From Anaerocolumna sp047777345 (GTDB lineage Bacteria; Bacillota; Clostridia; Lachnospirales; Lachnospiraceae), in NCBI GenBank assembly GCA_047777345.1, contig JBKEEJ010000012.1:46289-110288 (forward strand): 64,000 nt of DNA, in the 5' to 3' direction. Position 1 is the stretch's first letter, and the number at the start of each line of letters is the position of its first letter. Made by a program: the position numbers and the translations under genes. The notes under the pieces are model-generated. The model worked only from the letters and a program-made list of their open reading frames with translations, did no database searches and was not told the origin of the DNA. Below are positions 52,756 through 62,711 of the stretch, in pieces.

Positions 52756-54061
52756 ATGAAAGAAAACATGGAGGTAAACCAGGCTACGGATTCCTTAAAA
52801 AATGACGGTGCCTGGAAACTGGAACCATTTTATAATAAAAAGCCGGAATTATTGATGCCGGCCAGCAATCTGGAAGTTTTAAAAACAGCAATTATATACG
52901 GAGCCGATGCAGTATACATCGGAGGCGAAATGTACGGGCTAAGGGCAAAGGCAAAAAACTTTAGCCATAAAGACATGAAAGAAGGTATCGAATTTGCCCA
53001 TTCATATGGGAAAAAGGTATATGTAACCGCCAATATTACGGCCCATAATGGAGATTTGTCCGGTATTGCTTCATATTTTAAGGAATTAAAGGAAATCAGG
53101 CCGGATGCGGTTATTATATCGGATCCTGGTGTTTTTGATATAGCCATGGAAGTAATTCCGGAGATTGATATTCATATCAGTACCCAGGCTAATAACGTAA
53201 ATTACAGAACTTATCGTTTCTGGCACAGAATGGGAGCCAAAAGAGTTGTTTCAGCCCGGGAACTGTCTCTTGACGAAATAAAGGAAATTCGTGAAAATAT
53301 ACCCGAAGATTTGGAAATTGAAACTTTTGTCCATGGAGCCATGTGCATGGCCTATTCCGGAAGGTGTTTACTAAGCAATTTCCTAACAGGACGGGATGCC
53401 AACCTGGGAGCTTGTACCCATCCCTGCCGGTGGAAATATTATCTTATGGAAGAAACAAGGCCCGGTGAATATTTCCCGGTAGAAGAAAACGAACGGGGGA
53501 ACCTATATTTTTAATTCCAAAGACCTGTGTATGATTGAATATATACCGGAATTAGTTAATGCCGGTATAAACAGCTTTAAGGTGGAAGGCAGGATGAAAA
53601 CGGCCTTGTATGTCGCGTCTGTGGCCAGAACTTATCGAAAAGCAATTGATGATTTTTACGAATCACCTCTTCGATATAAGGAAAACATACCATACTACAA
53701 AGAGGAAATTTCTAAGTGTACCTACCGGCAGTTTACCACAGGGTTCTTCTTTGGCAAGCCGGGCAGTGACGCTCAGATTTACGATAATAATACCTACATT
53801 AAGGAATACACTTATCTTGGCATGATTCACGGCAAAAACGAAGAAGGCCTTTATGAGTTGGAACAGCGCAATAAATTTAGTGTTGGTGAAGAAATCGAAG
53901 TAATGAAGCCGGATGGCAGAAATATACCGGTAACCGTTAAGAGAATTACGGATGAGGATGGTAACGATATGGAAAGCTGCCCTCATCCGAAACAGAAGAT
54001 TTATGCTGATTTTGGAACAGAATTAGAGATAAACGATATCTTAAGGCGAAAAGAAGAGTAG
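52756..54061 (+). pseudogene. trhP: U32 peptidase-family tRNA hydroxylation protein (TrhP type), frameshifted
   Basis: About 435 residues in two frames. Frame 1 (52756-53514): PELLMPASNLEVLKTAIIYGADAVYIGG, YVTANITAHNGD, HISTQANNVNYRTYRFWHRMGAKRVVSAREL and MCMAYSGRCLLSNF. Frame 2 (to 54061): MIEYIPELVNAGINSFKVEGRMKTALYVASV. The shift is at a run of five G (about 53497-53501); four G would give ERGTYIFNSKDLCM in one frame. The family carries out prephenate-dependent hydroxylation of U34 in tRNA. The order MltG-like, trmR, U32 equals Bacillus yrrL-yrrM-yrrN/O. Confidence 0.82.
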
Positions 54062-54467
54062 GAAAATAACGCTTTAAGGAAATTTAATGTACAGGCTTTA
54101 GGACAAGTTTTTTTCATATGATTCTTTTGAGGCTCTGTGTCAAGGGTTGAGCATGATAGATTTTAATCATGCTCATTACTTGGCTCAGAGCCATTACCTT
54201 TTATTTCGGTTTCAGTAACAGAATCCGACATTTTTTCGTATAGCTGAGTATGATTGCTTATAATCAATGTGTTTGGCATTTATACCAATATAAATTCGAA
54301 ATTTTTCTTTGCTTATCTATATTCAGGCATTTCCCTGCATGCATTAGTAACATACTTATTTTAACAGGCATTACATGTAAAAATATGCATTGATTTTCCA
54401 GAATAAACATGATACAATTTATCCCGATTATACAATTTTATCCTAATAATGTTAAAGAAAGGTTGTG
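54062..54467. other. Gene-free region with long terminator hairpin before speD
   Basis: A strong compound hairpin occupies 54131-54192: GGCTCTG/CAGAGCC, CAAG/CTTG and GAGCATGAT/ATCATGCTC nest around an 8-nt loop, probably terminating the trmR-trhP transcript. The rest is AT-rich leader of the polyamine genes; no riboswitch was recognised. Confidence 0.65.
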
Positions 54468-55279
54468 ATGATAGGGTTGGAGAAAAAGCTGGCATTGTAT
54501 GGCTTTAACAACCTCACAAAAACACTTAGCTTCAACATCTACGATGTTTGCTATGCAAAAAGTGAGAGAGAACAAAGGGATTATATTGCCTATATTGACG
54601 AGCAGTATAATTCGGAACGGTTAACAAAGATTTTATGTGATGTAACAAAAATAATCGGAGCCCATGTACTTAACATCTCTAAGCAGGATTATGATCCCCA
54701 GGGGGCAAGCGTGAATATTTTAATTGCCGAAGGCAATTTAACTTCGGACCATATTGACGAATCCTGCAATCAGGGAATATATTCCGCAAATCACAGGGAT
54801 ACGGTACATGCTCATTTGGACAAAAGCCATGTTACAGTGCATACTTTTCCGGAATATCATCCGGACAATGCTATTTCCACTTTTCGCGTAGATATTGATG
54901 TGTCTACCTGTGGTGAAATATCCCGCTAAATGCGTTGGATTATCTGATAGGTAGCTTTGATTCTGATATTATAACCATTGATTACAGAGTCAGAGGATTT
55001 ACCAGAGATGTTGAAGGCAAAAAGTATTTTATTGATCATGACATAACCTCCATACAGGATTACATTGACGATACAACACTGACCAGATATGACGCAATTG
55101 ACGTGAATGTATATCAGTCCAATATCTTTCACACCAAAATGCTGATTAAAGAAATAGAGCTGCAAAATTATCTTTTCAATCTGGATGTATACGAAATACC
55201 ACCAAAAGAAAGGCTTGCCATAACAAACAGCCTTCGTAAGGAAATGATTGAGATATTTAGCGGCATGAATATATATTAG
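54468..55279 (+). pseudogene. speD: S-adenosylmethionine decarboxylase, E. coli type, frameshifted
   Basis: About 270 residues in two frames. Frame 1 (to 54929): LALYGFNNLTKTLSFNIYDVCYAK, IGAHVLNISKQDYDPQGASV, DKSHVTVHTFPEYHPDNA (pyruvoyl Ser), STCGEIS. Frame 2: ALDYLIGSFDSDIITIDYRVRGFTRD, VNVYQSNIFHTKMLI. The shift is at ATATCCCGC (about 54922): one more C restores ISPLNALDYL as in E. coli SpeD. The enzyme makes decarboxylated SAM, the aminopropyl donor for SpeE. The close resemblance to the E. coli-type rather than the short Bacillus-type SpeD is notable. Confidence 0.88.
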
Positions 55280-55296
55280 GCTGCGGAGGTAAGGCG

Positions 55297-56753
55297 ATGG
55301 ACATTCTTCTGCAGCAAAAGGCGCCGATTTATGAGGCCCTGCTGAAACATAAATTAAACAGGGTTGTTCCCTTTGATGTACCAGGACACAAAGGAGGCCG
55401 GGGAAATAAGGAATTAACTGAGTTTCTGGGGGAAAACTGTATGAAAGTTGATGTTAATTCCATGAAACCTTTGGATAACTTATGCCACCCCACCTCTGTT
55501 ATCCGCGAAGCGGAAATAATAGCAGCGGATGCTTTCGGGGCCAGAGAAGCCTTCTTTATTGTAAATGGTACCACCGCTTCCGTTCAGGCAATGATTATGT
55601 CCGTATGCGGCGAAGGGGACAAAAATTATAATGCCAAGAAACGTACATCGGAGCGCCATTAATGCTTTGGTAATCTGCGGTGCAATTCCCGTATATGTAA
55701 ATCCGGGGGTAAACAAGGATTTGGGAATTCCACTGGGTATGTCCTTATCCGATGTTAAGGAAGCCATAATAAAAAATCCCGATGCCAAGGCAATTCTGGT
55801 TAATAATCCTACTTACTACGGAATATGCTCCGATTTAAAAGGAATCGTAGATCTGGCGCATAGATACGGAATTAAGGTTTTGGTTGATGAGGCCCATGGA
55901 ACCCATTTTTATTTCGGGGAGCATATGCCGGTTTCTGCCATGGAGGCCGGAGCCGATATGGCGGCGGTAAGTATGCATAAGACCGGAGGGTCTCTTACCC
56001 AGAGTTCATTTTTACTTTGCGGGGAAGGAGTAAATTCCCGCTATGTAAGGCAGATAATCAATTTAACCCAGACTACCAGTGCCTCATACCTTTACTGGTA
56101 TCCCTTGATCTTGCAAGGAAAAATTTAAGCCTAAACGGCAGGGAGTTATTTAAGAAAACGGTTGAGATAGTTCATTATGCCCGGTGTGAAATTAACAAGC
56201 TGGGTGGCTATTATGCCTTTGGAAAAGAACTGGTGGATAAAAAAGCCGTATATGATTTCGATCCCACCAAGTTATCCGTTCATACCAGAAACATCGGGTT
56301 AGCAGGGATTGAAGTATATGATCTTTTAAGAGATGAATATGGCATTCAGATCGAATTTGGTGATATCAGTAATATTTTGGCCATTATATCCGCAGGAGAT
56401 CGGGATTTGGAAGTGGAACGCTTAATTGCTTCACTTTCCGAAATACGGCGGTTATATGGAAAAGAGGATAAATCCAGCCTTTTTGACCATGAATACATTA
56501 ATCCTTGTGTCGTATATGCACCCAAACAGGCTTTTTACGGTTTAAAAAATCCGTACCCATAAAGTCCTGCGCCGGACAAATCTGCGGTGAATTTGTAATG
56601 TGCTATCCTCCCGGAATCCCCATTCTGGCTCCGGGAGAAGAAATAACGGAGGAAATCGTAAATTATATTTTATATGCCAAGGAAAAAGGATGTTTGCTTA
56701 CCGGAACCGAAGATATGGAAGTAAACCGTATTAATGTGGTGGAGGTGGATTGA
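55297..56753 (+). pseudogene. Arginine/lysine/ornithine decarboxylase, three frameshifts
   Basis: A PLP fold-I decarboxylase of about 485 residues in four pieces: 55297-55662 (VPFDVPGHKGGRG; FIVNGTTASVQAMIMSV), 55631-56128 (MPRNVHRSAINAL; VDEAHGTHFYFGEHMP; SMHKTGGSLTQSS with the PLP Lys), 56100-56562 and 56556-56753 (GEFVMCYPPGIPILAPGE). The shifts are at runs of A (about 55621-55625, +1), T (about 56090, -1) and A (56546-56551, -1). Length and sequence match SpeA-type enzymes of Gram-positives (Bacillus SpeA). It sits between speD and speE, so probably supplies agmatine or a diamine for spermidine. Confidence 0.85.
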
Positions 56754-57612
56754 TGGAACTTTGGTACACAGAAAATCATACGGAAGAAGCCCGGTTTTCC
56801 ATTAGGGTAGACAGGCATTTAATCAGCCATCAAAGCAAATATCAAAGAATTGATGTTTTTGAATCGAAGGAATTCGGAAGAATCCTAACCCTAGACGGTT
56901 ACCTAATGGTTACGGAAAAAAGATGAATTTATTTATCATGATATGATAACCCATGTTCCCATGGCTACAAATCCGGAGATAAAAAAAGTACTGGTTATTG
57001 GTGCCGGGGATGGGGGAGCCGTCAGGGAATTGCTTCGTTATAAAACCATTGAGCATATTGACATGGTGGAAATCGATGAGGATGTGGTAAGTATCTGCAA
57101 GGAGTATTTGCCTTTTACCGCCGGTTGGTTAACGGATGAAAAGGTCCATTTATTTTTTGAGGACGGACTGAAATACGTACGCAGGCAGGAAAATAAATAT
57201 GATTTGATTATTGTGGATTCCACGGATCCCTTCGGACCGGGAGAAGGCCTCTTTACCAAAGAATTTTACGGTAATTGTTACCGGGCTTTTAAAGGAAGAC
57301 GGTATCATGGTGAACCAGCATGAGAGCATGTATTATTCTTCATATGCGGTTTCCATGAAACGGGCCCATCAAAGAATAAAAGAAATTTTTCCTGTTGCAA
57401 AAATTTATCAGGCCCACATACCTACCTATCCTTCCGGCCACTGGCTGTTTGGATTTGCTTCGAAAAAATACGATCCCATAAAGGACCTGGATGCGGAAAG
57501 ATGGAACAAGCTGGGATTAAAAACGAAATATTATAATACGGATCTTCATGTGGGAGCCTTTGCAATTCCCAATTATATAAAAGAGCAGCTGGAAAGGGAA
57601 AGTGCTATATAA
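56753..57612 (+). pseudogene. speE: Spermidine synthase, two frameshifts
   Basis: About 286 residues in three pieces: MELWYTENHTEEARFSI to GRILTLDGYLMVTEK (56753-56924), then ITHVPMATNPEIKKVLVIGAGDGG, VEIDEDVV, IIVDSTDPFGPGEGLF (to 57293), then MVNQHESMYYSS and YPSGHWLFGFASKKYDP (to 57612). Shifts are at six A (about 56920, +1) and four T (57284-57287, +1). The gene overlaps the decarboxylase stop (TGATG) and has GGAGGTGG. It transfers aminopropyl from decarboxylated SAM to putrescine. The parts are otherwise well conserved, which speaks for recent damage or sequence error. Confidence 0.88.
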
Positions 57613-57746
57613 ACATTTACTTATGTAAATGTGACTTTTCATAGATTGAAATAATGCAAGTGAGATACTTTTTAATATGCAATATACACTTTTTATATTA
57701 AATTAAACAATTATTTAAAATACATAGGTAATATGGAGGAATCAAT

Positions 57747-58946
57747 ATGGGAAAAGCCTTAATTATTGGAGCTGGCGGTGTAGCCGGCGTTGTGGTTCAT
57801 AAATGCTGTCAGAATCCTGATATATTTGAAGAAATATTAATTGCAAGCAGAACTGTCTCAAAATGTGAGGCATTAAAAGAAAAACTGGACGGGGGTAAAA
57901 CAAAAATTCATACAGCCAGGCTGGATGCGGACAAGACGGAAGATATTATCGCTTTAATCAATCAGTTTAAACCGGATATTGTGATAAATGTGGCCCTGCC
58001 TTACCAGGACTTAACGATTATGGATGCCTGCCTTGCCACCAAGGTGGACTATCTGGACACAGCTAACTATGAGCCAAAAGATACTGCCAAGTTCGAATAT
58101 AAATGGCAGTGGGCCTACAGGGACAGATTTAAGGAGGCCGGCATTACGGCAATTCTTGGCTGTGGTTTTGATCCGGGAGTAACCGGCGTATTTTCCGCTT
58201 ATGCCATGAAGCATCACTTTGATGAAATTCATCAGATTGATATTTTGGATGCCAATGGGGGAGATCACGGCTACCCCTTTGCCACCAATTTTAATCCGGA
58301 AATCAATATCAGGGAGGTAACAGCCAAAGGCAGTTTTTATGAAAATGGGAAATTTATCGAGACAGAACCTATGTCGGTTAAAAGAGTATATAATTTTCCT
58401 CAAATCGGTGAAAAGGACATTTATCTGTTACACCATGAGGAATTGGAATCACTGGCATTAAATATAAAAGGCATAAAGAAGATTCGTTTCTGGATGACTT
58501 TTTCCGAAAGTTACCTGACCCATTTAAGGGTACTTGAAAATGTTGGTATGACTTCCATAAAACCCATTGAATTTGAAGGGAAAAAAATAGTACCTTTACA
58601 GTTTTTAAAGGCAGTGCTTCCGGATCCTGCCACTTTGGGACCAAGAACAAAAGGAAAAACCAATATCGGATGCATTTTCCAGGGAATTAAGGATGGAAAA
58701 GAAAAAAACTATTATCTTTATAATGTATGCGATCATCAGGAATGCTTTAAGGAAGCAGGGTCCCAGGCAATTTCTTATACCACCGGGGTACCGGCCATGA
58801 TTGGTGCTATGATGGTATTGACAGGAAAGTGGAAAAAACCTGGGGTATTTAACGTGGAAGAATTGGATCCGGATCCTTTTATGGAACAGTTAAACAAACA
58901 GGGACTGCCATGGAGGGAAGATTTTAATCCCGTTTTGGTGGATTAA
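57747..58946 (+). CDS. Carboxynorspermidine/carboxyspermidine dehydrogenase (saccharopine-dehydrogenase family)
   Basis: A 399-residue NAD(P)H enzyme. The Rossmann loop is IIGAGGVAGVVVHKC, then VINVALPYQDLTIMDACL, VDYLDTANYEPKD, GCGFDPGVTGVFSAYA and ANGGDHGYPFATNFNPEINI. It condenses aspartate semialdehyde with putrescine or diaminopropane. The next gene is the matching decarboxylase, so the pair forms the alternative spermidine route common in gut clostridia. RBS ATGGAGGA. It is intact, in contrast to the upstream polyamine genes. Confidence 0.93.
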   Translation: MGKALIIGAGGVAGVVVHKCCQNPDIFEEILIASRTVSKCEALKEKLDGGKTKIHTARLDADKTEDIIALINQFKPDIVINVALPYQDLTIMDACLATKVDYLDTANYEPKDTAKFEYKWQWAYRDRFKEAGITAILGCGFDPGVTGVFSAYAMKHHFDEIHQIDILDANGGDHGYPFATNFNPEINIREVTAKGSFYENGKFIETEPMSVKRVYNFPQIGEKDIYLLHHEELESLALNIKGIKKIRFWMTFSESYLTHLRVLENVGMTSIKPIEFEGKKIVPLQFLKAVLPDPATLGPRTKGKTNIGCIFQGIKDGKEKNYYLYNVCDHQECFKEAGSQAISYTTGVPAMIGAMMVLTGKWKKPGVFNVEELDPDPFMEQLNKQGLPWREDFNPVLVD

Positions 58947-58966
58947 CATAACCGCAAGGAGTTGCT

Positions 58967-60103
58967 ATGAATTTTCAGGTAAATAATCTTTCAACCCCTA
59001 TTTACATAGTTGATGAAACCTTATTAAAAAGAAACCTTGAAATTTTAAAAACAGTAGCGAAAGAATCCGGATGTAAAATTCTTTTGGCTCAGAAGGCCTT
59101 TTCCATGTTTTACGAATATCCGCTGATAGGAAAGTACTTACACGGTACCACTGCCAGCAGCCTGTATGAAGCAAGGCTTGGACGGGAAGAAATGGGTGGA
59201 GAAGTCCATATATTTTCACCTGCTTATAAAGAAGAGGAAATGGAAGAGATTCTTTCTATTTGTGATCATGTGGTTTTTAATACTTTCCGTCAGTGGAAAA
59301 AGTATAAGAGGATGGCTGAATTCAAGGAAAGAAGACCAAGCTGCGGTATCCGGATTAATCCGGAATATTCGGAAATAGAGACTAAGTTGTATAACCCCTG
59401 TGTATATGGTTCCAGATTTGGTGTAACCTTATCCCAGTTTGAAAATGAGGAGTTAGAAGGCATAGATGGGCTCCATTTTCATACTATGTGCGAACAAAAT
59501 TCCGATGTGTTAAAACGGACCGTAAAAGTGGTTGATGATAAGTTTGGCAAATTTATCGGCAGAATGAAATGGATTAACTTTGGCGGCGGACATCATATAA
59601 CCAGAGAAGATTATGACCTTACTACGCTGATTCAGACCATAAGGTATGTGAAAGAAAAATATGATGTGGAAGTATACTTAGAACCCGGCGAGGCTGTGGC
59701 TTTAAACGCGGGTTTCTTGGTCTCTACGGTACTTGATACCATGACCAACGGCATGGATATTGCCATTTTGGATACTTCCGCCGCCTGCCATATGCCCGAT
59801 GTACTGGAAATGCCATACCGTCCTGAAATTATTGGCGCCGGAAAACCAGGGGAATATGCCTTTACCTATCGCCTTGGCGGCCCCACCTGTTTGGCAGGTG
59901 ACGTAATAGGTGATTATTCCTTTCAGAAACCGTTAAAACCCGGTGATAAACTGGTATTTACCGATATGGCCCATTATTCTATGGTTAAAAACAATACCTT
60001 TAATGGTATCGGACTTCCTGCTATTGCTGTCTGGAATCCGAAAGACGGAGTAAAGATTATCCGGCAGTTTGGCTATGAGGATTTTAAAATGCGCCTGTCA
60101 TAA
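58967..60103 (+). CDS. nspC: Carboxynorspermidine/carboxyspermidine decarboxylase
   Basis: A 378-residue alanine-racemase-fold PLP decarboxylase. LLAQKAFSMF carries the PLP Lys, then HGTTASSLYEARLGRE, GIRINPEYSEIET, GLHFHTMCEQNSD, INFGGGHHITR, VYLEPGEAVALNAG, LDTSAACHMPDVLEMPYRP and GPTCLAGDVIGDY. It removes CO2 from carboxyspermidine to give spermidine. RBS AAGGAG. It follows the dehydrogenase by 20 bp, the usual pair. Confidence 0.95.
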   Translation: MNFQVNNLSTPIYIVDETLLKRNLEILKTVAKESGCKILLAQKAFSMFYEYPLIGKYLHGTTASSLYEARLGREEMGGEVHIFSPAYKEEEMEEILSICDHVVFNTFRQWKKYKRMAEFKERRPSCGIRINPEYSEIETKLYNPCVYGSRFGVTLSQFENEELEGIDGLHFHTMCEQNSDVLKRTVKVVDDKFGKFIGRMKWINFGGGHHITREDYDLTTLIQTIRYVKEKYDVEVYLEPGEAVALNAGFLVSTVLDTMTNGMDIAILDTSAACHMPDVLEMPYRPEIIGAGKPGEYAFTYRLGGPTCLAGDVIGDYSFQKPLKPGDKLVFTDMAHYSMVKNNTFNGIGLPAIAVWNPKDGVKIIRQFGYEDFKMRLS

Positions 60104-60279
60104 CCGAATAATACAACAAAAATACGTTAAGTTTATTGCAGGATAATGCCCTAACCAGGCCATAGATTCTTTGCAAAAAAGAAATAAAAATAAGTAAATA
60201 ATAAATTTAGGAAAGGCACTTAATCCGTTATTTTATCATAGACTGGTAATAAACCCTAATCGTAGAGGTGCTTTTTTCA

Positions 60280-60915
60280 GTGAAATCCTTTCCTAAACCA
60301 CTGAGCGCCAAGGAGGAAATGGAAATCCTAAATCAATGCATGGAAGGCAGCAAGGAAGCCAGAGACATCCTGATTGAACGTAATCTCCGCCTGGTAGCAC
60401 ATATTGTTAAAAAGTATAATACGGCGGATAAAGATATAGATGACCTTATATCGATTGGCACCATAGGCTTAATCAAAGCCATTGACACCTTTGATGCGGA
60501 TAAGGGAATCCGGCTAGCAACATATGCATCCAGATGCATTGACAATGAACTGCTAATGATGCTTCGCAGCGGAAAAAGGCAGGCAAAGGAAGTTTACTTA
60601 TATGAGCCAATCGGGTCGGATAAAGAAGGCCATGAAATAAATCTGTTGGATATAATAGAAAGTTCGGATTCGGATATTGTGGATGAGCTGGAATTACAGA
60701 GAAATGTAAAAAAATTATATGAATTGGTAAATAAAGTATTGACAAAAAGAGAAAAGCAAATTATTGAAATGCGTTACGGATTAAATATGCAGGAGGAAAT
60801 CACACAGCGGGAAATCGCCAATAAGATAGGTATATCAAGGTCTTATGTATCCAGAATTGAAAAAAAGGCATTGAAAAAATTAAGAGAATGTTTTGAAAAA
60901 GAAAGTAAAGAATAG
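60280..60915 (+). CDS. sigK: Sporulation sigma factor SigK
   Basis: A 211-residue sigma-70-family factor of the late mother cell. Region 2: NLRLVAHIVKKY, DDLISIGTIGLIKAIDTFDADKGIRLATYASRCIDNELLM; region 4: LTKREKQIIEMRYGL and TQREIANKIGISRSYVSRIEKKALKKL. GTG at 60280 follows GAGGTG; an earlier GTG (60268) overlaps that site. The gene is continuous, with no skin-type insertion, and has almost no pro-sequence, as in many clostridia. RNA polymerase carrying it drives coat and cortex genes. Confidence 0.93.
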   Translation: MKSFPKPLSAKEEMEILNQCMEGSKEARDILIERNLRLVAHIVKKYNTADKDIDDLISIGTIGLIKAIDTFDADKGIRLATYASRCIDNELLMMLRSGKRQAKEVYLYEPIGSDKEGHEINLLDIIESSDSDIVDELELQRNVKKLYELVNKVLTKREKQIIEMRYGLNMQEEITQREIANKIGISRSYVSRIEKKALKKLRECFEKESKE

Positions 60916-61346
60916 TAATATAAGAGGCTGCGGGTTTATATTAAAACCAAATTGGCAGCCTCTATTCACTTTGACAAAAAATATTGTAAAATTATTTATT
61001 TGGCCGAAAAGATAAGCCTGAATTCAAACAAAACTTAAAGTAATAAATCAGAACAAAATATTGAAATCCGACAGAAAATAGCCGATTGTATTATTTCGTG
61101 ATATAATTGATATATTATTGAAAGATAACGTAAGTGATTTATTGATTGGGTGATTGTTAAAGTAAAAGCAGGAAAAGAAATAGGACATGTTCTTTTTAAA
61201 GGTTTTGGTTGGAAATTAGGTTTTGATTGGAAATTGTCAGAATAATGCTGGGGATTACGGGACAAGATAACATCAGATATGTCTTTGCTCTTTTCAATTT
61301 CCTTATGAATTGACGGGAGCATTTTCTTTGATAACTGGAGACATTT
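60916..61346. other. Gene-free region with terminator of sigK
   Basis: AGAGGCTGC (60923-60931) and GCAGCCTCT (60955-60963) form a 9-bp stem enclosing a smaller GGTTT/AAACC stem; it terminates sigK. The remaining 380 bp are AT-rich with GT- and TGG-containing near-repeats (TTTGGTTGGAAATTAGG then TTTTGATTGGAAATTG near 61203-61235) and no supported gene. Confidence 0.6.
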
Positions 61347-61787
61347 ATGGATAAAAATATAAAGAGAAAAGTTATTTATTTCAGAAAAAAACTGATTAAC
61401 CGGGAAACTGTAGTCTATGTTATAGCGGGAATCATGACAACAATGGTAAACCTTATTGCATATGGATTTCTGTGTAATGTATTGAAAGTTTATTACCTCA
61501 TATCCAATTTGATTTCCTGGGTTATTGCCGTAATATTTGCGTATATGACCAATAATTCGTGGGTTTTTCATGACAAATCTGACAGCATTAAAATAGAAAT
61601 CATAAAAATTTTAAAATTTTTTGGGGTAAGGGTTTTTTCTTTATTTATTGAAGAAGCTGGTCTCTTTCTTTTTGTGAAAGCAGCCGGTTTCAATAATATG
61701 GTCGTAAAAGTGGTTCTGTCTATAATTGTTATTATTTTGAATTATTTATTCAGTAAATTATATATATTTAAGGGAAGCAAAGAATGA
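61347..61787 (+). CDS. GtrA-family membrane protein
   Basis: A 146-residue protein with four membrane spans: VVYVIAGIMTTMVNLIAYGFL, YLISNLISWVIAVIFAYMTNN, FSLFIEEAGLFLFV and VVLSIIVIILNYLFSKLYIF. SWVFHDK after span 2 and NYLFSKLYIFK at the end are GtrA signatures. Such proteins are thought to flip polyprenyl-linked sugars for cell-surface glycosylation. The end overlaps the convergent ABC-F remnant by 30 bp. Confidence 0.9.
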   Translation: MDKNIKRKVIYFRKKLINRETVVYVIAGIMTTMVNLIAYGFLCNVLKVYYLISNLISWVIAVIFAYMTNNSWVFHDKSDSIKIEIIKILKFFGVRVFSLFIEEAGLFLFVKAAGFNNMVVKVVLSIIVIILNYLFSKLYIFKGSKE

Positions 61788-62532
61788 CTGCTTATTATAA
61801 TTGCCGATGTATCGGTTTAATTCCGTATTTTCCAGGTGGTAGACAATATTAATCACACTGTTAAAGAATGAGACATCCTGGGAAAATAATATAAATGCAT
61901 TTTCATAATTTTGCAGGTAAAGTTTTAGCCATTCAACTTGCACCGTATCCAAATAAATTGTGGGTTCATCCAAAAGAAGAAGATCAGGTTTTTCTAACAG
62001 CAGTTTGGCAAGAAGTACTTTCCTTTTCTGACTGGTGCTAAGTTCCGATACATCTTTATTAAGGCCAATGGCATTCAATCCCAGAGCGCAGCTTATTTCT
62101 TCCACTTTTGAATCAATGGTGTAAAAACTATTATTGTCCAGCGTATCCTGAATAGCACCGAATTCTTCCATAATGGCAATCAGATTGTCAGGTTCTCCGT
62201 CAATTATTTCTTTACATAAGGAATTTAGTTTAAGTTCCAAGTCATATAAATAGGAAAAAGCGGATTTTAATACCTGATGAATTGTCATACCTTTTTCCGG
62301 TATATTTTCCAGACGCAGACAACCGATGCGGACATTTTTTGCCCACTCAATACTACCCTGGGTCCGGTATTAGTTTGCCGGTTATGATATCTGTAAAGAT
62401 GGTTTTGGTTTCCTTGTCGGCACCAACCAATCCAATATGTTCTTTCTTTGACAACCGAAAGGATACATTGTTAAAAATAGTCCTGTTTCCAAAACTATGG
62501 GTGAGATTAGTTACTTTTATGATGCTCATACA
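61758..62532 (-). pseudogene. ABC-F ATPase, degenerate and truncated
   Basis: Reading from 62532: MSIIKVTNLTHSFGNRTIFNNV, FRLSKKEHIGLVGADKETKTIF (Walker A position), then a one-base insertion near 62352-62356 shifts the frame (after PDPG), and the next frame continues as MTIHQVLKSAFSYL, LSTSQKRKVLLAKLLLEKPDLLLLDEPTIYLD and VSFFNSVINIVYHLEN. Only the first nucleotide-binding domain remains, about 257 residues against 500-640 in intact ABC-F proteins. Walker A lacks the last Gly (GADKETKT), the signature is LSTSQ not LSGGQ, and the second half is missing. It is a decayed translation-factor/antibiotic-resistance type gene. Confidence 0.8.
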
Positions 62533-62711
62533 TGCTCCTTGATTGAATGAATTTGTGTAACTTAAAAGTTACTTAATAGATTATACATACTTTTTTAATA
62601 AATTCAAGTAAAAAAATTTGTGAAAAAGTTACAAATACAGTTTTATTGAGGATTTTGGCTTGTGATTAAAAAAGTTAATGTTATAATTTTGATTGGAAAG
62701 GAGGAAGACTT

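Noticed and set aside
52184..57290. Programmed ribosomal frameshifting in trmR, trhP, speD, decarboxylase and speE
   Set aside because: Shifts are both +1 and -1, at different homopolymers, without shared slippery heptamers or downstream pseudoknots, and occur several times within one gene.
60280..60915. sigK interrupted by a skin-type element
   Set aside because: The gene is continuous from region 2 to region 4.
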